A DNA stretch of 64,000 nt from Prunella strophiata (GCA_036583965.1 JAZBQD010000001.1:17987608-18051607), one strand, 5' to 3'. Shown: positions 1 through 11,989, counted from the first letter of the stretch. Numbers and translations: made by a program. The notes: generated from the sequence alone by a model not told the origin.

Positions 1-3000
1 GACACCAGGGTGCCACTCAGAATGTAAGGCAGTATGTCAAAAAGCCAGAGACTCGTGCATTAAGAACTGGAAAGTATTATGTGACTGTGCTGGCATTTAT
101 CAGCCATCAGACATATCAAAGGATCTGAAAGAAAACAAAGAATATGGATGGCTTGTCTGCCCTGCAAACAGCTCTGTTTTGCAAAGTACAGACAACTTTG
201 GTGGCACAGACTGACACGCAAGGACATGATTTCCCACTGGATAATGACAAATCCTGGAGCAAAAACTGTCAGAAAATGTCTGGGTTTGCTTGGCCTTGCT
301 ATTATTTTTTCACTTTGCTTCTTGCTCATCTCAGGGCTGCCACTTTTGGGGCATGTGTTGAAGGCTTAACTGACTCATATATGTTAGTGCAAACTACAGC
401 CTCTAAAGCCAGGCTTTCCCATTGCAGGGCACTGGGGTTGAAGACAGGCTAGCAGAGCTGCAATGGTCTGGGGCAGAGGCAGAAACTTGGGATCATCACA
501 GAGGAATTCAGTGGTGCTGGGAAACCCATGTTCTCCACACAGACAAGATGCTGCCACCCTACATTCAGGATGTGCCACCACTGCTGCCTTTTGACACTCA
601 ACAAGGCAATGACACAGTGCCATAGCACCTTCTCTCCTGCCTGCTCCCAGAGACACAACCAGCAACTGCAGATGGGCTGCTGTCACCCCCTGCTTACCTC
701 CTGGTGATGTTTAATATTTGTTTAACCATATTGACAGAAGCACAAGGATAAAGATCAGCTGAGCAAGCAGCAAAAATGATGCTGCAAGTTATTTCTTTGC
801 CTGGGAATGCTGTGTGCAAGCACTGGAGTCCCCTGGGAGGGATGGATGCCAGGAGTGCCATGGTCTTCTGAGTGTGGGGTTTCTTGGAGGCACTGCCAGA
901 CACCTTGTTCTGCCACAGGTAGCAAAGAAAAAATTACATCTAATCTCTTTGTTGTTGTTTCCTAAATGAAAGGCAGGTGAGCTCCTGCCCTGAGGGCTTT
1001 TGCTGCCTTTCCTCTGAAAGGCTGGAAACTGCACCAGGTTTGGGAAGGAGCCCACTCCTACACACAGCAACTTGGCTGCAAAATTCAGGCCCTTTTTCTC
1101 CCAGGCAGAGCAGGCAGGTCTGGCAGCTGCACATGCATGGCTGCAGGACTGTGCCTGGGCCTTGTTTCACACACAGCAAAGCCAACATCCCTCCCTCTCC
1201 ATCTCCCACTCGGACGTGGCTCCTCAATTTTTTTTCTTTTTTTTTCCATTCACCCTGAGGCAAAAACCCATCATGGAAAGAAAATTTCAGCTCAAACAAA
1301 TTTTCAATGTGGCAAAGTCACAAGCTCATGGGAACAGGACCCAAAAGAGGGGCTGCTGGACAAGTCTGACTCCTCACAGCACCAGCGGCTCCACCTCTAA
1401 AGCATACTTTGACCCACTATGGAATAAGACACAATTCCACAAACAAGGAATTATGTAAACCACTCTGCATATATTATTTGCAAAAGCCCCAGCCATTCAA
1501 TGGGTCCATGCCACCACCCATATGGATCCAATTACAGAACAGGCACCCAAAGTCTCTGGGACAACCAGAAGAGAAAGAAATGGGTAAGCCAAGACCACTG
1601 TGAGCACAGTCCAACTTCACTTCATTTGGGTGGGCATCACCAACCCACTTAATTGCTGACAGACTATTCAAAGTGTCTTTGCTGCAGGCTGCTGCCCTGA
1701 AATTCCTTTATCCCCTCAAGTCTGGACCTTTATCCCACCCATATTCCTCTACAGATCAAGAATCTGTGACCTGCTCAAAGAGCTCACATCTTCAAACCAG
1801 CCTGCTCAGAGCAAAAAGTGACACTGTCACACAAAGATGTCATAAATATAGATTTAAAAAAGCCAAAACCAGAGGAGCTGGTGAAGCTGAGCCATGCACT
1901 GAGACTGCACAGCTCCTCTCTTTGGAAGACTCATAAACCTGCCTGTAAAGGCTGTGAACTGGCTTTTTAAACTATATCACCTCCTTGTATGGCTTGGATT
2001 ATTTTTCCACGCCAGATGTATGTTTAACAGAGTAATACAAACAACTGCAACTCCTTAATAAACTCTTTTAATGCCCCGACAGTTTGTAAGGCATTTCCCT
2101 CAACATGTGTCTGGTTATGGTTTCAGTAAGCCTGCAGGAAGAAGAAGAATCTGTCTGGCAGTTTGGACAGTGATTACAACATGTAGCCTGAGGACATTTC
2201 ACCTCCAGACCTGCCACCATCCTGCTGCAAGGAATAAAGTCCATTCCTAGCAAACTCTGCAAGGGTTTGTGTGGGGAATAGTAAAAGGGATGGTATATGC
2301 AAAAACTTCAGGAAAAGCAGAGAAATCCACCTCTGTGCTGCCAGACATTTAGTCTTTCATCAGGTAAATGCAGCTTTGTATGCCATTCACATTTAAAGGG
2401 AAAAGCTTCTTAAGTGCTTCCACAGAACAGGAAATCATTAAAAGCAACTATTTTGGACCACATTGCCCTAAGCTTGATGGAGCAATAGATTCTTCTCACT
2501 GAACACAATTCTGTTTGCAAAGACTCCTCCATCTGCTGAACTAGTTCCCCAATTTCTCATCATCTTTCACTGATTATTCAATATAGCTTTCCAGAAAAAT
2601 GATATTTTTTTTTTTTTCAAAGTGTGTTTTTACAGCAGCTGGGATGGCCCCTTTCAGTGCTTTTCTGTTATAATCCAAGATTAGGAGCCTAGAGCAAAAA
2701 ATAGCCATCAGAGAGGGCAGTAGAGTATTCAGCTGTCCTACAAATCCAGTATTTTGTCAAATCCAAAGCTTTTTGCATTTTTCAAGGTAATTTTTACAGT
2801 GCTTCTCACACTCAGTCCTTGTCTGCTGCTTCCAAATACAACACAACAGCATCTCCCATCATTTCCATCAAATTACAAACCCAGTGGCAAATGACAAAGT
2901 ATACTTTAAAAAGTTATGTCTCCTGCACATTTACAGATTAGAAAATAATATTTTTTGACCAAGAAAGAAGAAGAAAAGCTCATATATCAGAGAAAAATAA

Positions 3001-4265
3001 TCTAAACTTCAATCACATCTAAAGCTCCGTTAGCAGGTTTGTCGTACGATCCTTTTGAATTTCTTGTACACTCAGCAACTAGATCTGATGGTAAACATCA
3101 AACCAGAAAGGCAGCTTTTGAAAATCCAGGCTCAGCTGATAGAACTCTTTTAAGTCAAGTTCAAAGTAAGTTTTGAAGATGAGATAGTGTGCTACACCTG
3201 AGCATTTATGACATTCAGGAGGAGAAAGAGGCAACTCCACACTGCACCATACCCTGGATATTCCCTCCTAACTCATCTCCTCTGCTTTGTCTCCCCTTTT
3301 CCAAAATTACCAGGGCAAAATTAAAAGAGATAAGTAACTTATGATGAAAACACAGCAGCAGTGTAGAGTAAGCAACATATAACACAGAAAAGTCAAGGCA
3401 AAATCTACCCTTGTCCTGCTGATCAGCGTTTCACACTGAAACTCCACAAAGCCCCACACATTTTGCTCAAATGGGTGCACCACAACTCCCCTGTGAGCTC
3501 TGTGCTTTCATTCACCACCAAACCTTATCTCACCTCATTGGCATTCAGGTAATACTACAAACTGTTACCCTGCAGGCCACTATCCATCTCCTTAAGAGCA
3601 GCTGAACACTGGAACTCCTGAAGAGATGTGAGATATTCCTCCTAAAATAACACTGATGGCAGAACTTGCATGAGTGTTGGAGAATTACTGGATTGTACAC
3701 CAAAAAGTCAGAGCTTGTTTGCCATCACTTGATTTCTGTCATAAGTAACTTAACACCATGTAAGCTGCAGTAGAAAATGTTTCTTAAAAACTTTTTCTGC
3801 TGGAAAATTACTCTCAAAGTTAAAAGTCATCTGTGCTGAGACACAGTAACACACCATGAATGAAGAACTGCAGCAAACCTGCCTGACTCCCACACACCAA
3901 CCAAGTAAAAGCTGCTACAAGCATGTGCTCAAAACCTAAGAACAACAACTCTTACATTTTCCATCATTTTTTTAGAGGAAGATTTTTACAGGAAGTAAAT
4001 ATGTTTTAAATTGGGACTGATCAAATTGTTTTAGTAGAAATTAGGATAAGAGGAGGTGACCTAGTCATTAAACAAAAATCTATTCACAGGACTACACATA
4101 ACTTCCAAGTGAGTAACCAGAGCAGAGTGAATGCATTTTGAGCCTACAGAGAGGACAGGAAATCCAGCCCTGGATTTGGATCTCTTTATGCCTAAGTACT
4201 GAAACAAGGAAAAATTAGATATTCTACCCTAATCATCCATCAAAAAAATGAAAGCACACTCTTAC
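1..4265 (-). other. CTBP2 intron downstream of coding exon 1 (partial)
   Basis: This stretch follows the CTBP2 donor and continues beyond the left edge. I see no CR1, LTR or tandem array in it. There are short pyrimidine or poly-T runs near 1229-1247 and 2609-2620. Open frames are all below about 130 codons and recognisable in no family. The RIBEYE A-domain exon would need a frame of several hundred codons, so it is not here. The part 2940-3180 is AT-rich and free of repeats. Confidence 0.85.
4260..4265 (-). other. Splice donor after CTBP2 coding exon 1
   Basis: The minus strand reads GAAG|GTAAGA, close to the vertebrate consensus. It interrupts a glycine codon after its first base (phase 1), where CtBP2-specific sequence gives way to sequence shared with RIBEYE. 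Confidence 0.9.
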
Positions 4266-4323
4266 CTTCACAAATTCTGTCCAGTCGCTGCCGCTTGACT
4301 TTGTGTTTATCCACAAGTGCCAT
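4266..4323 (-). CDS. CTBP2: CTBP2 first coding exon (C-terminal binding protein 2, residues 1-20)
   Basis: Read on the minus strand, the ATG at 4323-4321 opens 19 codons, MALVDKHKVKRQRLDRICE, plus the first G of a glycine codon, and then runs into a GTAAGA donor. From memory this matches the N-terminus of vertebrate CtBP2 and differs from CtBP1. CtBP2 is a nuclear corepressor with an NAD(H)-binding D-2-hydroxyacid dehydrogenase fold that binds PxDLS-motif repressors. The fold is encoded by later exons, outside the window to the left. The basic stretch here holds K6, K8 and K10, reported acetylation sites that affect nuclear retention of CtBP2. The start context is strong (A at -3, G at +4). 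In the retinal isoform RIBEYE these 20 residues are replaced by a long A domain from another first exon. The piece is intact, with no frameshift. Identification is from recalled family sequence, not a search. Confidence 0.95.
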
Positions 4324-4425
4324 TCTTGATGGGATTTTGCAACTTTCTGACTCAAAAAGCACAGCAGTCCCCCAGGAGCTTAGGAAAACTCACAGGAATC
4401 GGAGTGCATACCGCCACTGTGGATC
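4324..4425 (-). other. CTBP2: CTBP2 5' UTR part of the first coding exon
   Basis: These 102 nt lie between the inferred acceptor (AG at 4427-4426) and the CTBP2 start codon. With the coding part they make a 160-nt exon (4425-4266), a normal internal size. The exon boundary is inferred from the pyrimidine-rich CTCTCCTTTCTCTGCAG on the minus strand. At least one further 5' non-coding exon must therefore lie at higher coordinates. The segment contains a short upstream ORF, listed separately. Confidence 0.8.
4380..4409 (-). other. Upstream ORF in the CTBP2 leader (9 codons)
   Basis: On the minus strand an ATG at 4409-4407 is followed by eight sense codons (peptide MHSDSCEFS) and TAA at 4382-4380. 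It ends 56 nt before the CTBP2 start codon. The context is fair (G at -3, C at +4). It lies wholly inside the inferred exon, so every mRNA using this exon would carry it. It could lower translation of the main frame or permit reinitiation. This is a prediction only. Confidence 0.55.
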
Positions 4426-4452
4426 CTGCAGAGAAAGGAGAGCATTCGTAAG
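4426..4452 (-). other. Splice acceptor, pyrimidine tract and branch-point candidate before CTBP2 coding exon 1
   Basis: The minus strand reads CTCTCCTTTCTCTGCAG directly before the exon. A CTTAC (plus 4448-4452) fits the yUnAy branch motif, with its A 23 nt from the exon-proximal G of the acceptor, a typical distance. No other AG with a comparable tract occurs between here and the start codon. Confidence 0.75.
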
Positions 4453-4463
4453 ATTTGCTCATT

Positions 4464-4582
4464 TCCCATCCCTAGAAGTGCTCAAAGCCAGGGTGGATGG
4501 GGCTCAAAACCTGGGATAGTGGAAGGGGATGGAATGAGATGGGCTTTAAGGCCCCCTTCCAGCCCAAACCAGTGTCTGATTT
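4464..4582 (+). mobile_element. CR1 LINE 3'-end fragment
   Basis: It runs from CATCCCTAGAAGTGCTCAAA through AGTGGAAGGGGATGG to CCCAAACCAGTGTCTGATTT, the diverged last ~120 bp of a CR1 element in sense orientation. It starts about 12 bp beyond the branch-point candidate of the CTBP2 exon and is antisense to the gene. Confidence 0.85.
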
Positions 4583-7500
4583 CCAGCACACCAGGTGAGA
4601 CCTGTGCCCAAGAGCAGAGCAGGTTTTGGAAAGGACAGCTCTGAGTTTGCACCCCACAAGTCACACATCTGGCACCACAAATCAGTCTCTTTATCCTCCC
4701 TGAGATTCAGAAAACCAGCCTTGTACACAAGAGCTGCCAAAGCACTGCATGGGCTCCCCAGTTTTATTTCTGACTGAAAAATCTATTCCTAGTGGATAAA
4801 ATCCATGAGGTTATTTTGTAGGCTCACAGATGCTGAACGATTCTTAGAGAGTATATAAAACAGGGGAAGTAGCTCTTGCTCTGCCAGTACTCTCATACAC
4901 AAAACACTTTCATACTTAAACCTTGCCCTGTAAAAGTCATCAGTGGACCTTGAATTTACAAGAAGTCCTTGATGTACATTCCAGCTGTCACCACAGCCTG
5001 TCCTTGCCCTCATACTTGAAGGACCAACCTTAAACTTCGGGGGCCGTTTCTAGTGCACACACTTTCAATGCCAGGGAGATAAAATCATCCATGAGGCCAC
5101 GTGTGTGGCTGATTGACAAGAAATGCTCTCCAAAGAGACAGCAGCTAAAGGTTTTCTGTGTTTTGGCAGCACAGAGGAAGACCCTTAATGGATACTCTGA
5201 GGTCTGACAGGTTTTGCTCCTACAGAGAGCCAAAGGTTTGTTTAATCCCTGAACACTGACCTGAGCTCAGCTGCAGCCTCTGAATGTGCTGTTGTGGTAC
5301 TTCTACCAGGTTTGATTTTTTGATGTAAAACCCAGGTGAGAGTTTTTCAAAGCAAGTTCCACAATAGCATTCATGAATCAAGACATGGAAGAAGAGATCT
5401 CATGCTGACAACTGAATTCCAACAATCCAACATAACAAGCACTAATATTTTATGCGACTGCTGATTCAAAATCCTCTTTTGTATTTTAAGGTGAAGACAG
5501 ATGACCCTAGTAACAGCTATAAACCTTCCCAAGGAGGGATCCTGCTCAAGAAAGAGGCTTTTGCCCCTCCAGCCATCCACCACTCACTGCAAGGCACTAA
5601 AAGAATAGAATTAGTGTGAATCTGTGATTTCTAGAGGCAAAGCAAAGCATCACCACATTTTCAGAAGCTTTGCACAGAGAGGAGAGGAACAGGAAGGCAG
5701 AAATGAGTGCAAGCACAGCAAGAAACCCTCTCCTGAGTGGCCATCTGTATGTCACCCTGCAAAGTCCCAACCTCTCTGCCTACACACACTGGAGTGGCTT
5801 AAAAAAGTTGAAAAAAATTCTGAAAAGCCAGCAGTAACCACAAACTTGGCACCATTCATTCAAACTGGCCCCCAAACAGCTCCTCTCCAGCAGGTGAATT
5901 TTCACACTGCAGCACTTGCAAACAAAATTTTGGTGACAAACCAAAAAAACGTCTGGTTCACGAAATGCAGGACACAGAAGACACCACACCAGAAAATCCA
6001 GGTTGATGTCCAGAAGCTGACCTTGGGCAGTGTTTGTAACCTGGAGTTTTGCTTCCCCTTGTGTAGAGAAGCAACAGCAACACTTAACCCATCCTCTGGA
6101 GCACCCTTGCAGGTTCACATAGCACAGTCAGGCATTTCTACTTTGCATTTTATTCTCCTGCACCAGCACTGGCTCTCCTAAAAACACTCCAATAACTTCC
6201 CAGAAAACCCAGTTAACCAGTGGGGTAAAGGCTCTAACAAAGCTGCTGCACTCTGGGATGACAATTTCACGGAGATTATTGTTATTATTATAAATGGTTA
6301 TCAATTATGCATCACATTGATAGTTAATTTCCAAAAGGAGAAGCCTCGTGTTGGTACAGCTGAATTCCAACTAAGGGATGATCGGCGATTTCCTGGTAGT
6401 TAATGGCCAATTTCCCAGCAGCACAACTGCAGCATAATCACTGAGATTTATAGCAATAATTAATTGATTTTTTTAAAACATAGGGATGCTAAAGAGCACG
6501 ATTTCCACTCGTATTAAAAATTAATGCAACATTCTAGAAGACGCAGAAAACTTCCATTCCGGAGGCAGAAGCTTGGTACAGTCAAAATATTTCATGCAAC
6601 AAAAATTAAGCTGTTAGTGTAGCTAAAGCCCAAGTAGCTAGTGGCATTTCCATGATCAACATTTACAGGCACACACATGATTTTTTTACCTTTATTACAA
6701 CCCATTCCACTTTCAGGGAGAAATACCAGGTTATTAAAAAAAAATCACATCAGAAGAGAAAAAGTTACCATTTTGTTCTGAAAACACTCAAATGGTTCAT
6801 TATGTTGGGGCTGCAACTCTCCCCCTTTACTTCCCCAAACAAAACCAATTTGCAAAGTGTACTTAATTCTGACAGAGTGCATTTTCTGATGGACGAATGC
6901 GTCCATTAAAGTTTTTTTTTTCCCCAGCCATCTCAATTCCCTGCATTACTCCCTGGAGGAAAACTTCCCACAAAAGAAACTAATAACAATCAGAGAAATT
7001 ACTGCTCATCAGAGTCCCACACAGCCTAATGCAATGCCCATGAATGAGCTCCTTCCTAATGACATGAACTGCCCCATCTTTGTCTGACAGGTGTCTGTGA
7101 TGGTACCAACCAGCAATAAAAGCCCAGCTCAGAAGATTTATTAAAAATGTGGCAGAGCTGCTGAGCAGATTTGGCAGGGATGGATAAAATGGAGAAAAGC
7201 AGATGTGTGGGGTACAGAAACAAGAGGATATTCCCCAGCCTTTGCATGAGGCTGTAATTAAGAAAGCAGTTCTTCCATTTGTGGGATGGAAGATGCAATT
7301 AGATGTGCACCCAACTTCAATCTATCCCCAATGGTTTCTACAGCCAACCCAATCTCAAAACAATCCCAGGGCTAAATGTCCCCCACCATAAAATAAACAC
7401 AATCAGACTAGGCAGAACAAAAATCATGGTCAGCAATTAAAAGACAAGAAAACCTCATTGTCTAAGGAAATTTGAGAGGAAGAGGCACACGCACAAAAAT

Positions 7501-7989
7501 TGTACTTCATCCTCAGCAAGATTAGGAAACAAGTGCAGTGATTTACATACAGTAATTGCATGGCCATGTTAGCCTCCAACAGTGTCTTTCAAAATGTAAA
7601 TTTTCTTGAAAACCCTTGGACACGATGATAGCCCACAGCTATTTATTTATTTAAGGAAGGGATTTACTTAAATGCAACACTTTAGGAAAAAACCCCAGTT
7701 CTGACCTAACACATTTAAATAGCTTCTAAATACAGCCCAATAAAGAGCACAATCCATGAGCCAGAAAATGAGAGCAGAGAAAGCTGTATTAGAGCTTTTT
7801 TTTATCCCAACTTTTGATGGAAAATGAAAAGAAATAAAGGTGATCTTCCAAAATAAGATGCACGGTTAGATAAAAGTAAGAGAAAAGTGATTTCATGAAG
7901 AACATCCTGTCTTCTAAGCTCGTTCTCAACTTGCACTTTTGTATCTTTTTATGGCACATGAGTTAGGACAGGAGCACAAACACCAATCC
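4583..7989. other. Intronic sequence without recognised gene
   Basis: I see no repeat family or exon here. A frame of 185 codons at 5624-6181 has no recognisable motif and low-complexity codon content. The segment 6240-6620 looks regulatory and is listed separately. Confidence 0.6.
6240..6620. promoter_or_regulatory. Candidate conserved non-coding element
   Basis: This repeat-free, AT-rich block has dense homeodomain-type cores (ATTA, TAATTAATTG, ATTATG) and isolated CpGs (GATCGGCGATTT). It is typical in texture of vertebrate intronic enhancers. Conservation could not be tested. Confidence 0.3.
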
Positions 7990-8176
7990 AGAGCCACAAA
8001 AGGGTTTGGGTTGGAAGGGACCTTAAAAGATGAACCAGTGTCACCTCCTGCCATGTGCAGGGTCACCTTCCACTATCCCAGGGTGCTCCAAGCCCTGTCC
8101 AACCTGGCCCTTGGACACTTCCAGGGATGGAGCATCCACAGCTTCTCTGGGCAACCTGTGCCAGTGGGCAACATCT
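7990..8176 (-). mobile_element. CR1 LINE 3'-end fragment
   Basis: Antisense copy: GGGTTTGGGTTGGAAGGGAC, then the inverted CCATGTGCAGGGTCACCTTCCA block and CTTCCAGGGATGGAGCATCC. It is truncated near CCTGTGCCAGTG. Confidence 0.92.
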
Positions 8177-9347
8177 GTTTAGAGCATCCATCACAGCACT
8201 GCCACCAAACCACCCAGCACCTGGCAGGTGATTGAGATATGCCCTTTCCAGTGCTCCAGACACATCATCTCACATGTTCCCTGTCTGTGCACAGCCTTGG
8301 GAAAGCAGGATGCTGTTCCCTACACCCTGTTCTGTGATACACCAACTGATTACATTTTCTACTCTCTATGAAATATGGCAGCAACAAAATGGAGAGTCTC
8401 TACCACAGAAAAGTACCAGCTCCATGAACTGCAAAAGGTCCCATTTCCAAAGAGCAGAGGAAAAATTCCATCCTCCTTTCCTCACATCTACACTGAGTTT
8501 TCACATGTACAATTCCTTACTTCAACAAGTCCAAATATTTTGATGGTACTGCAGGATATTTCCTGAGCTCTCAGGAAGAGAGAGGTTTCTGGAGAAGGTT
8601 TTGTACTCATGATTACTGCAGAATGTCAATCCTCTCAGCTGGAAGCAGAGCAGGATGCCCAAGCAGAATTGTTGAAGTCAGTATCTGCTGATGCCATGGG
8701 CAGATTCTCCCTGTATCCCCCTTTGTGTAAAGGCCCAGTATTTCACAGCTCAATCACACTTGAATTGAGATTTGAAGGCAAGAACAGCCCTCGGAGCTGT
8801 GAACTGCTCCAGCCCTGCATCAGCATCCCTGGGTGTTCACTATCCTGAGCTCTAACCATCCCCACTGCTCAGTGCTTCAGCTGCCTGGGGAGGGCAGGAG
8901 GGGCTGGGAACCAGAGTTCAGTGCAAGAAAGGCAAGGCAGGGAAAAGAAAGCAGGAGACACGCAGAGATAATGACAGGGGAGGGAAGGGACAAAGGAGAC
9001 AGCACAATGCAGGAGGAGCACTTGGAGAACACTCTGTCATCCCTCCTCCCAGCCAGCCCTGAGTGCAATGCCCTGCTCAGCCCCCATCACCTGCCTCTCC
9101 CTCCCAGGCTGCAGGGGAGGAGGGAAGCACAGAAGGGAAGGGACAGACAGCAAGGGGACAGACAGACAGACAGCATGGTCCTTCTGGGGATGGGTTTTTG
9201 GGATACTGTCATTTAAAGCACAATGAGACAACATGGGAAGCTCACAGTGTTAAGACACCATTAAACCAAATAGCACAGTAGGAACCAAAAACAGATTAAA
9301 CATTTATACAAATAGTGAGAACAAACACAGAATTTCATTACCCAAAA

Positions 9348-9351
<4 letters not shown>
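8177..9351. other. Intronic sequence without recognised gene
   Basis: The stretch is unique. Between 8880 and 9175 it is purine-rich on the plus strand, with a short GACA run at about 9157-9173. No exon or repeat family is recognised. Confidence 0.6.

Positions 9352-9388
<37 letters not shown>
9352..9388. repeat. Poly(T) tract, 37 bp
   Basis: This is an uninterrupted run of 37 T. It could be a plain homopolymer or the A-tail of an unrecognised retroposed sequence on the minus strand. Confidence 0.95.
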
Positions 9389-9392
<4 letters not shown>

Positions 9393-9567
9393 ATGCCTTA
9401 GAGATCTAAACCCCCTCACTTGGGAAGAGGAATCACAGAGTTTCTGTGTGGCCAGGGTTTGACTTTTCCCACTCCACTAAACATGCTCAGCCATTGCATG
9501 TGAAATATGATGCTATGGAAAAAAAAAAAAAGGCTTTTTCTCATATTTTTGGGAGAACTTCCCTGGC

Positions 9568-10161
9568 TGTAAATCACACCTTGGGTTTGGCTGGGGTAGA
9601 GTTAATTTTCTTTGTGGTAACTGGTGTGAGGTGCTGGTTTGGTTTTGTGTTGGAAACAGGGTTCATAATCCAAGGATGTTTTTGTTATTGCTGAGCAGGG
9701 CTTACACAGAGTCAAGGCCTCTGCTTCTTGTACTGCCCTACCAGTGAGGGGGCTGGGGGGACACAGGGAGTTGGGAAGGGACTCAGCCAGGACAGCTGAT
9801 CCCAGCTGACCCAGGGATATCCCAGACCATGTGGTGCCATGCTCAGCATGCAGACTGGGGAAGAGGAAGGAAGAGGGGGATGTCTGCAGTGTTGGTGCTT
9901 GTCTTCCCAAGTCACTGCTCTGCAGATGCAGCCCTGCTTTCCTGGGCATGACTGAACTCCTGCCTGCCTGCCCATGGGAAGTGGGGAGTGAACTCCCTGT
10001 TTTGCTTTGCTTGCATGCAGGGCTTTTGCTGTCCCTATTAAAGTGCCTTTATCACAACCCATGAGTTTTCTCACTCTTATGCTTCTGATTCTCTCCCATC
10101 CCTTGGGAGGGAGTGAGTGAGTGCACGGGACTGAGCTGGTGGCTGGGATTAAATCTCAACA
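9568..10161 (+). mobile_element. Avian endogenous retrovirus LTR (solo)
   Basis: I recognise the sequence as a common avian ERV LTR: GGCTGGGGTAGAGTTAATTT near the start, GCTGAGCAGGGCTTACACAG, GAGTCAAGGCC, and a late part with the poly(A) signal variant ATTAAA at 10037-10042 followed by CCTTTATCACAACCCATGAG. It probably starts at TG (9568) and ends at CA (10160-10161). A CCCT occurs at 9561-9564 and 10162-10165, but the left copy is three bases short of the TG, so the ends are uncertain. No internal viral genes are present. It is antisense to CTBP2. Confidence 0.75.
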
Positions 10162-11989
10162 CCCTCCCAGCAGCCTGCAACCCCCCCAGACCCTCATCAC
10201 CCTCAAAACAGTGAGGGCAGGACTCTTGCTACAAAGCCTATTATTAATTATGTTTGATGTTTTTAGCAGTTATTAGCATGATTTTGCTGCTGTGGAGTGT
10301 TGGGTGATGTTCTGCGCTAAGGCTTCTCTGTGGGAACACCTGGATGCTGCTGGGAGTGGCAGGAAGAAGAAGAATTATTTGTCCAGCTTCTTTTCCAGCC
10401 CAGAAACCTACCAGCCCTTCAACTGCCTGCCTGGTGCCTTCCCCCAAAAGCTGCTGGGGAAGGGGCACTCCCTGGATGCAGGGAAAACAGGGAGGCAGCA
10501 GGTTAAATGTGTTCATGGAGAGAGCCAGCACTCCCACGTGAGCACCTGCTGGTGGCACACAAAGGACTCTTCCACTCCTCATCACACAGAAAAGGTGAAT
10601 AACACTCTGTACGAGTCTTGTGCTGGAAGAAGTGGTAACAATTTTGAGGAACTTGCTATTATATGAGTGAACAAAATGTACCATAATGGCATATGAGCCT
10701 GCACATCTGCTGCTAAATTAAACACGCTACATAATGATGCAGACCACATCTTAAACACTCTGCAACGAGATACAGACTCTGCCAAAATAATAAGGCCTCA
10801 AAGATGACACAAAGGGCCTGATCCTGCATCCCTCACAGACCCTGAAAGTCACAGTGATTATTCCTCAGCAGTTCTACTCCGTCAAAGCTACTTGTTGACT
10901 CAGGAGAAGAAGAATCACAATTATATATAGGTGCCCTTCAAAGGGAAAAAAGACATATGGGTTTGTAGCATTTTTCTTCCTCTCCATCTTAATGATGTGT
11001 AAAGCACAAGAAAGAAAGCATATTTTGTTTGGAATTAAATTTTTAGAAAAGTTTCTGTAAGAATTGTGTGTCAGGCTACAAATTCTTCTCCAGACTGGGT
11101 TCTCAGCAGCCAGACAGATATTATGAAGATCAATTGAAATGACAATATTCAAGTTGCCACAATAGCCATGGTACAAAAAAGAGGGGAGTGAGACATCCCT
11201 TTTATTCTCAACTTCTTTTACCTATTTCAATTTTCAACATTAGTGATGTGCTCTTGACTTTGAGAAAAGAAGATCCAGACAATGCTCCCTTGTCAGGTAG
11301 TAACAGCACTCCACAGATCCTCTGTGAGCTTTCAAGCAAAACTGGGAAATACCAGAACTGGCACTCCTTTCATTCCTAAAGCTGAAATACAAACAAGCAA
11401 CCCCAACAGACAGCAAGAAAATTGCTTTAAAGAAAATAACTGTCATCTCTCTTTCTGGCACCAGAAGTGAAGCAGGTCGATGCTCTGCCTGCCCTGCACC
11501 AACAGCCTTCAGAGGCTGGTGGTGGGCAAAACAATAACCAGGAGCTGAACCCCAATTATCCACTTAGCTTTGAGAGTGCCTAATCTATTTGCTAATTAAT
11601 CATGGGCCTCCTCCAACCTCTCTTATCTTGTTTTTCTAAGTATCTGACGCTGATAACATGCACACCAATCTTGCAAAAGCACGTAAAGGGCTGGAAAACT
11701 ACCCTTAAGTTTTTCAAATGAAACAGGAGTAAAAGGTACATAAATAATTTTACATTCTCCAGGGGTCCCTGCCATACTGGAAAATAAAATCTCATTCTAT
11801 GTTTTACCAAAATTCCTTAAATTACAAATTACTGACTTGCACTAATCGCAAAGATCAACACTGGAGAAAGACGAATTTTCACTATTTGCATGTCTGGATA
11901 ACCAAAAGCTCTTCTCTATTCAAGCCATTAGTTGCTCCTGTACCAAAATCAGCACAGCAGATTAGAAATCCTGAGAAAAATGAGTATTT

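Noticed and set aside
4295..4519. 74-codon plus-strand frame over the CTBP2 exon
   Set aside because: Shadow of the minus-strand exon and the adjacent CR1 fragment.
5624..6181. 185-codon frame on the plus strand
   Set aside because: No family features, antisense to CTBP2, no plausible start context or splice evidence; length is within chance for stop-poor intron.
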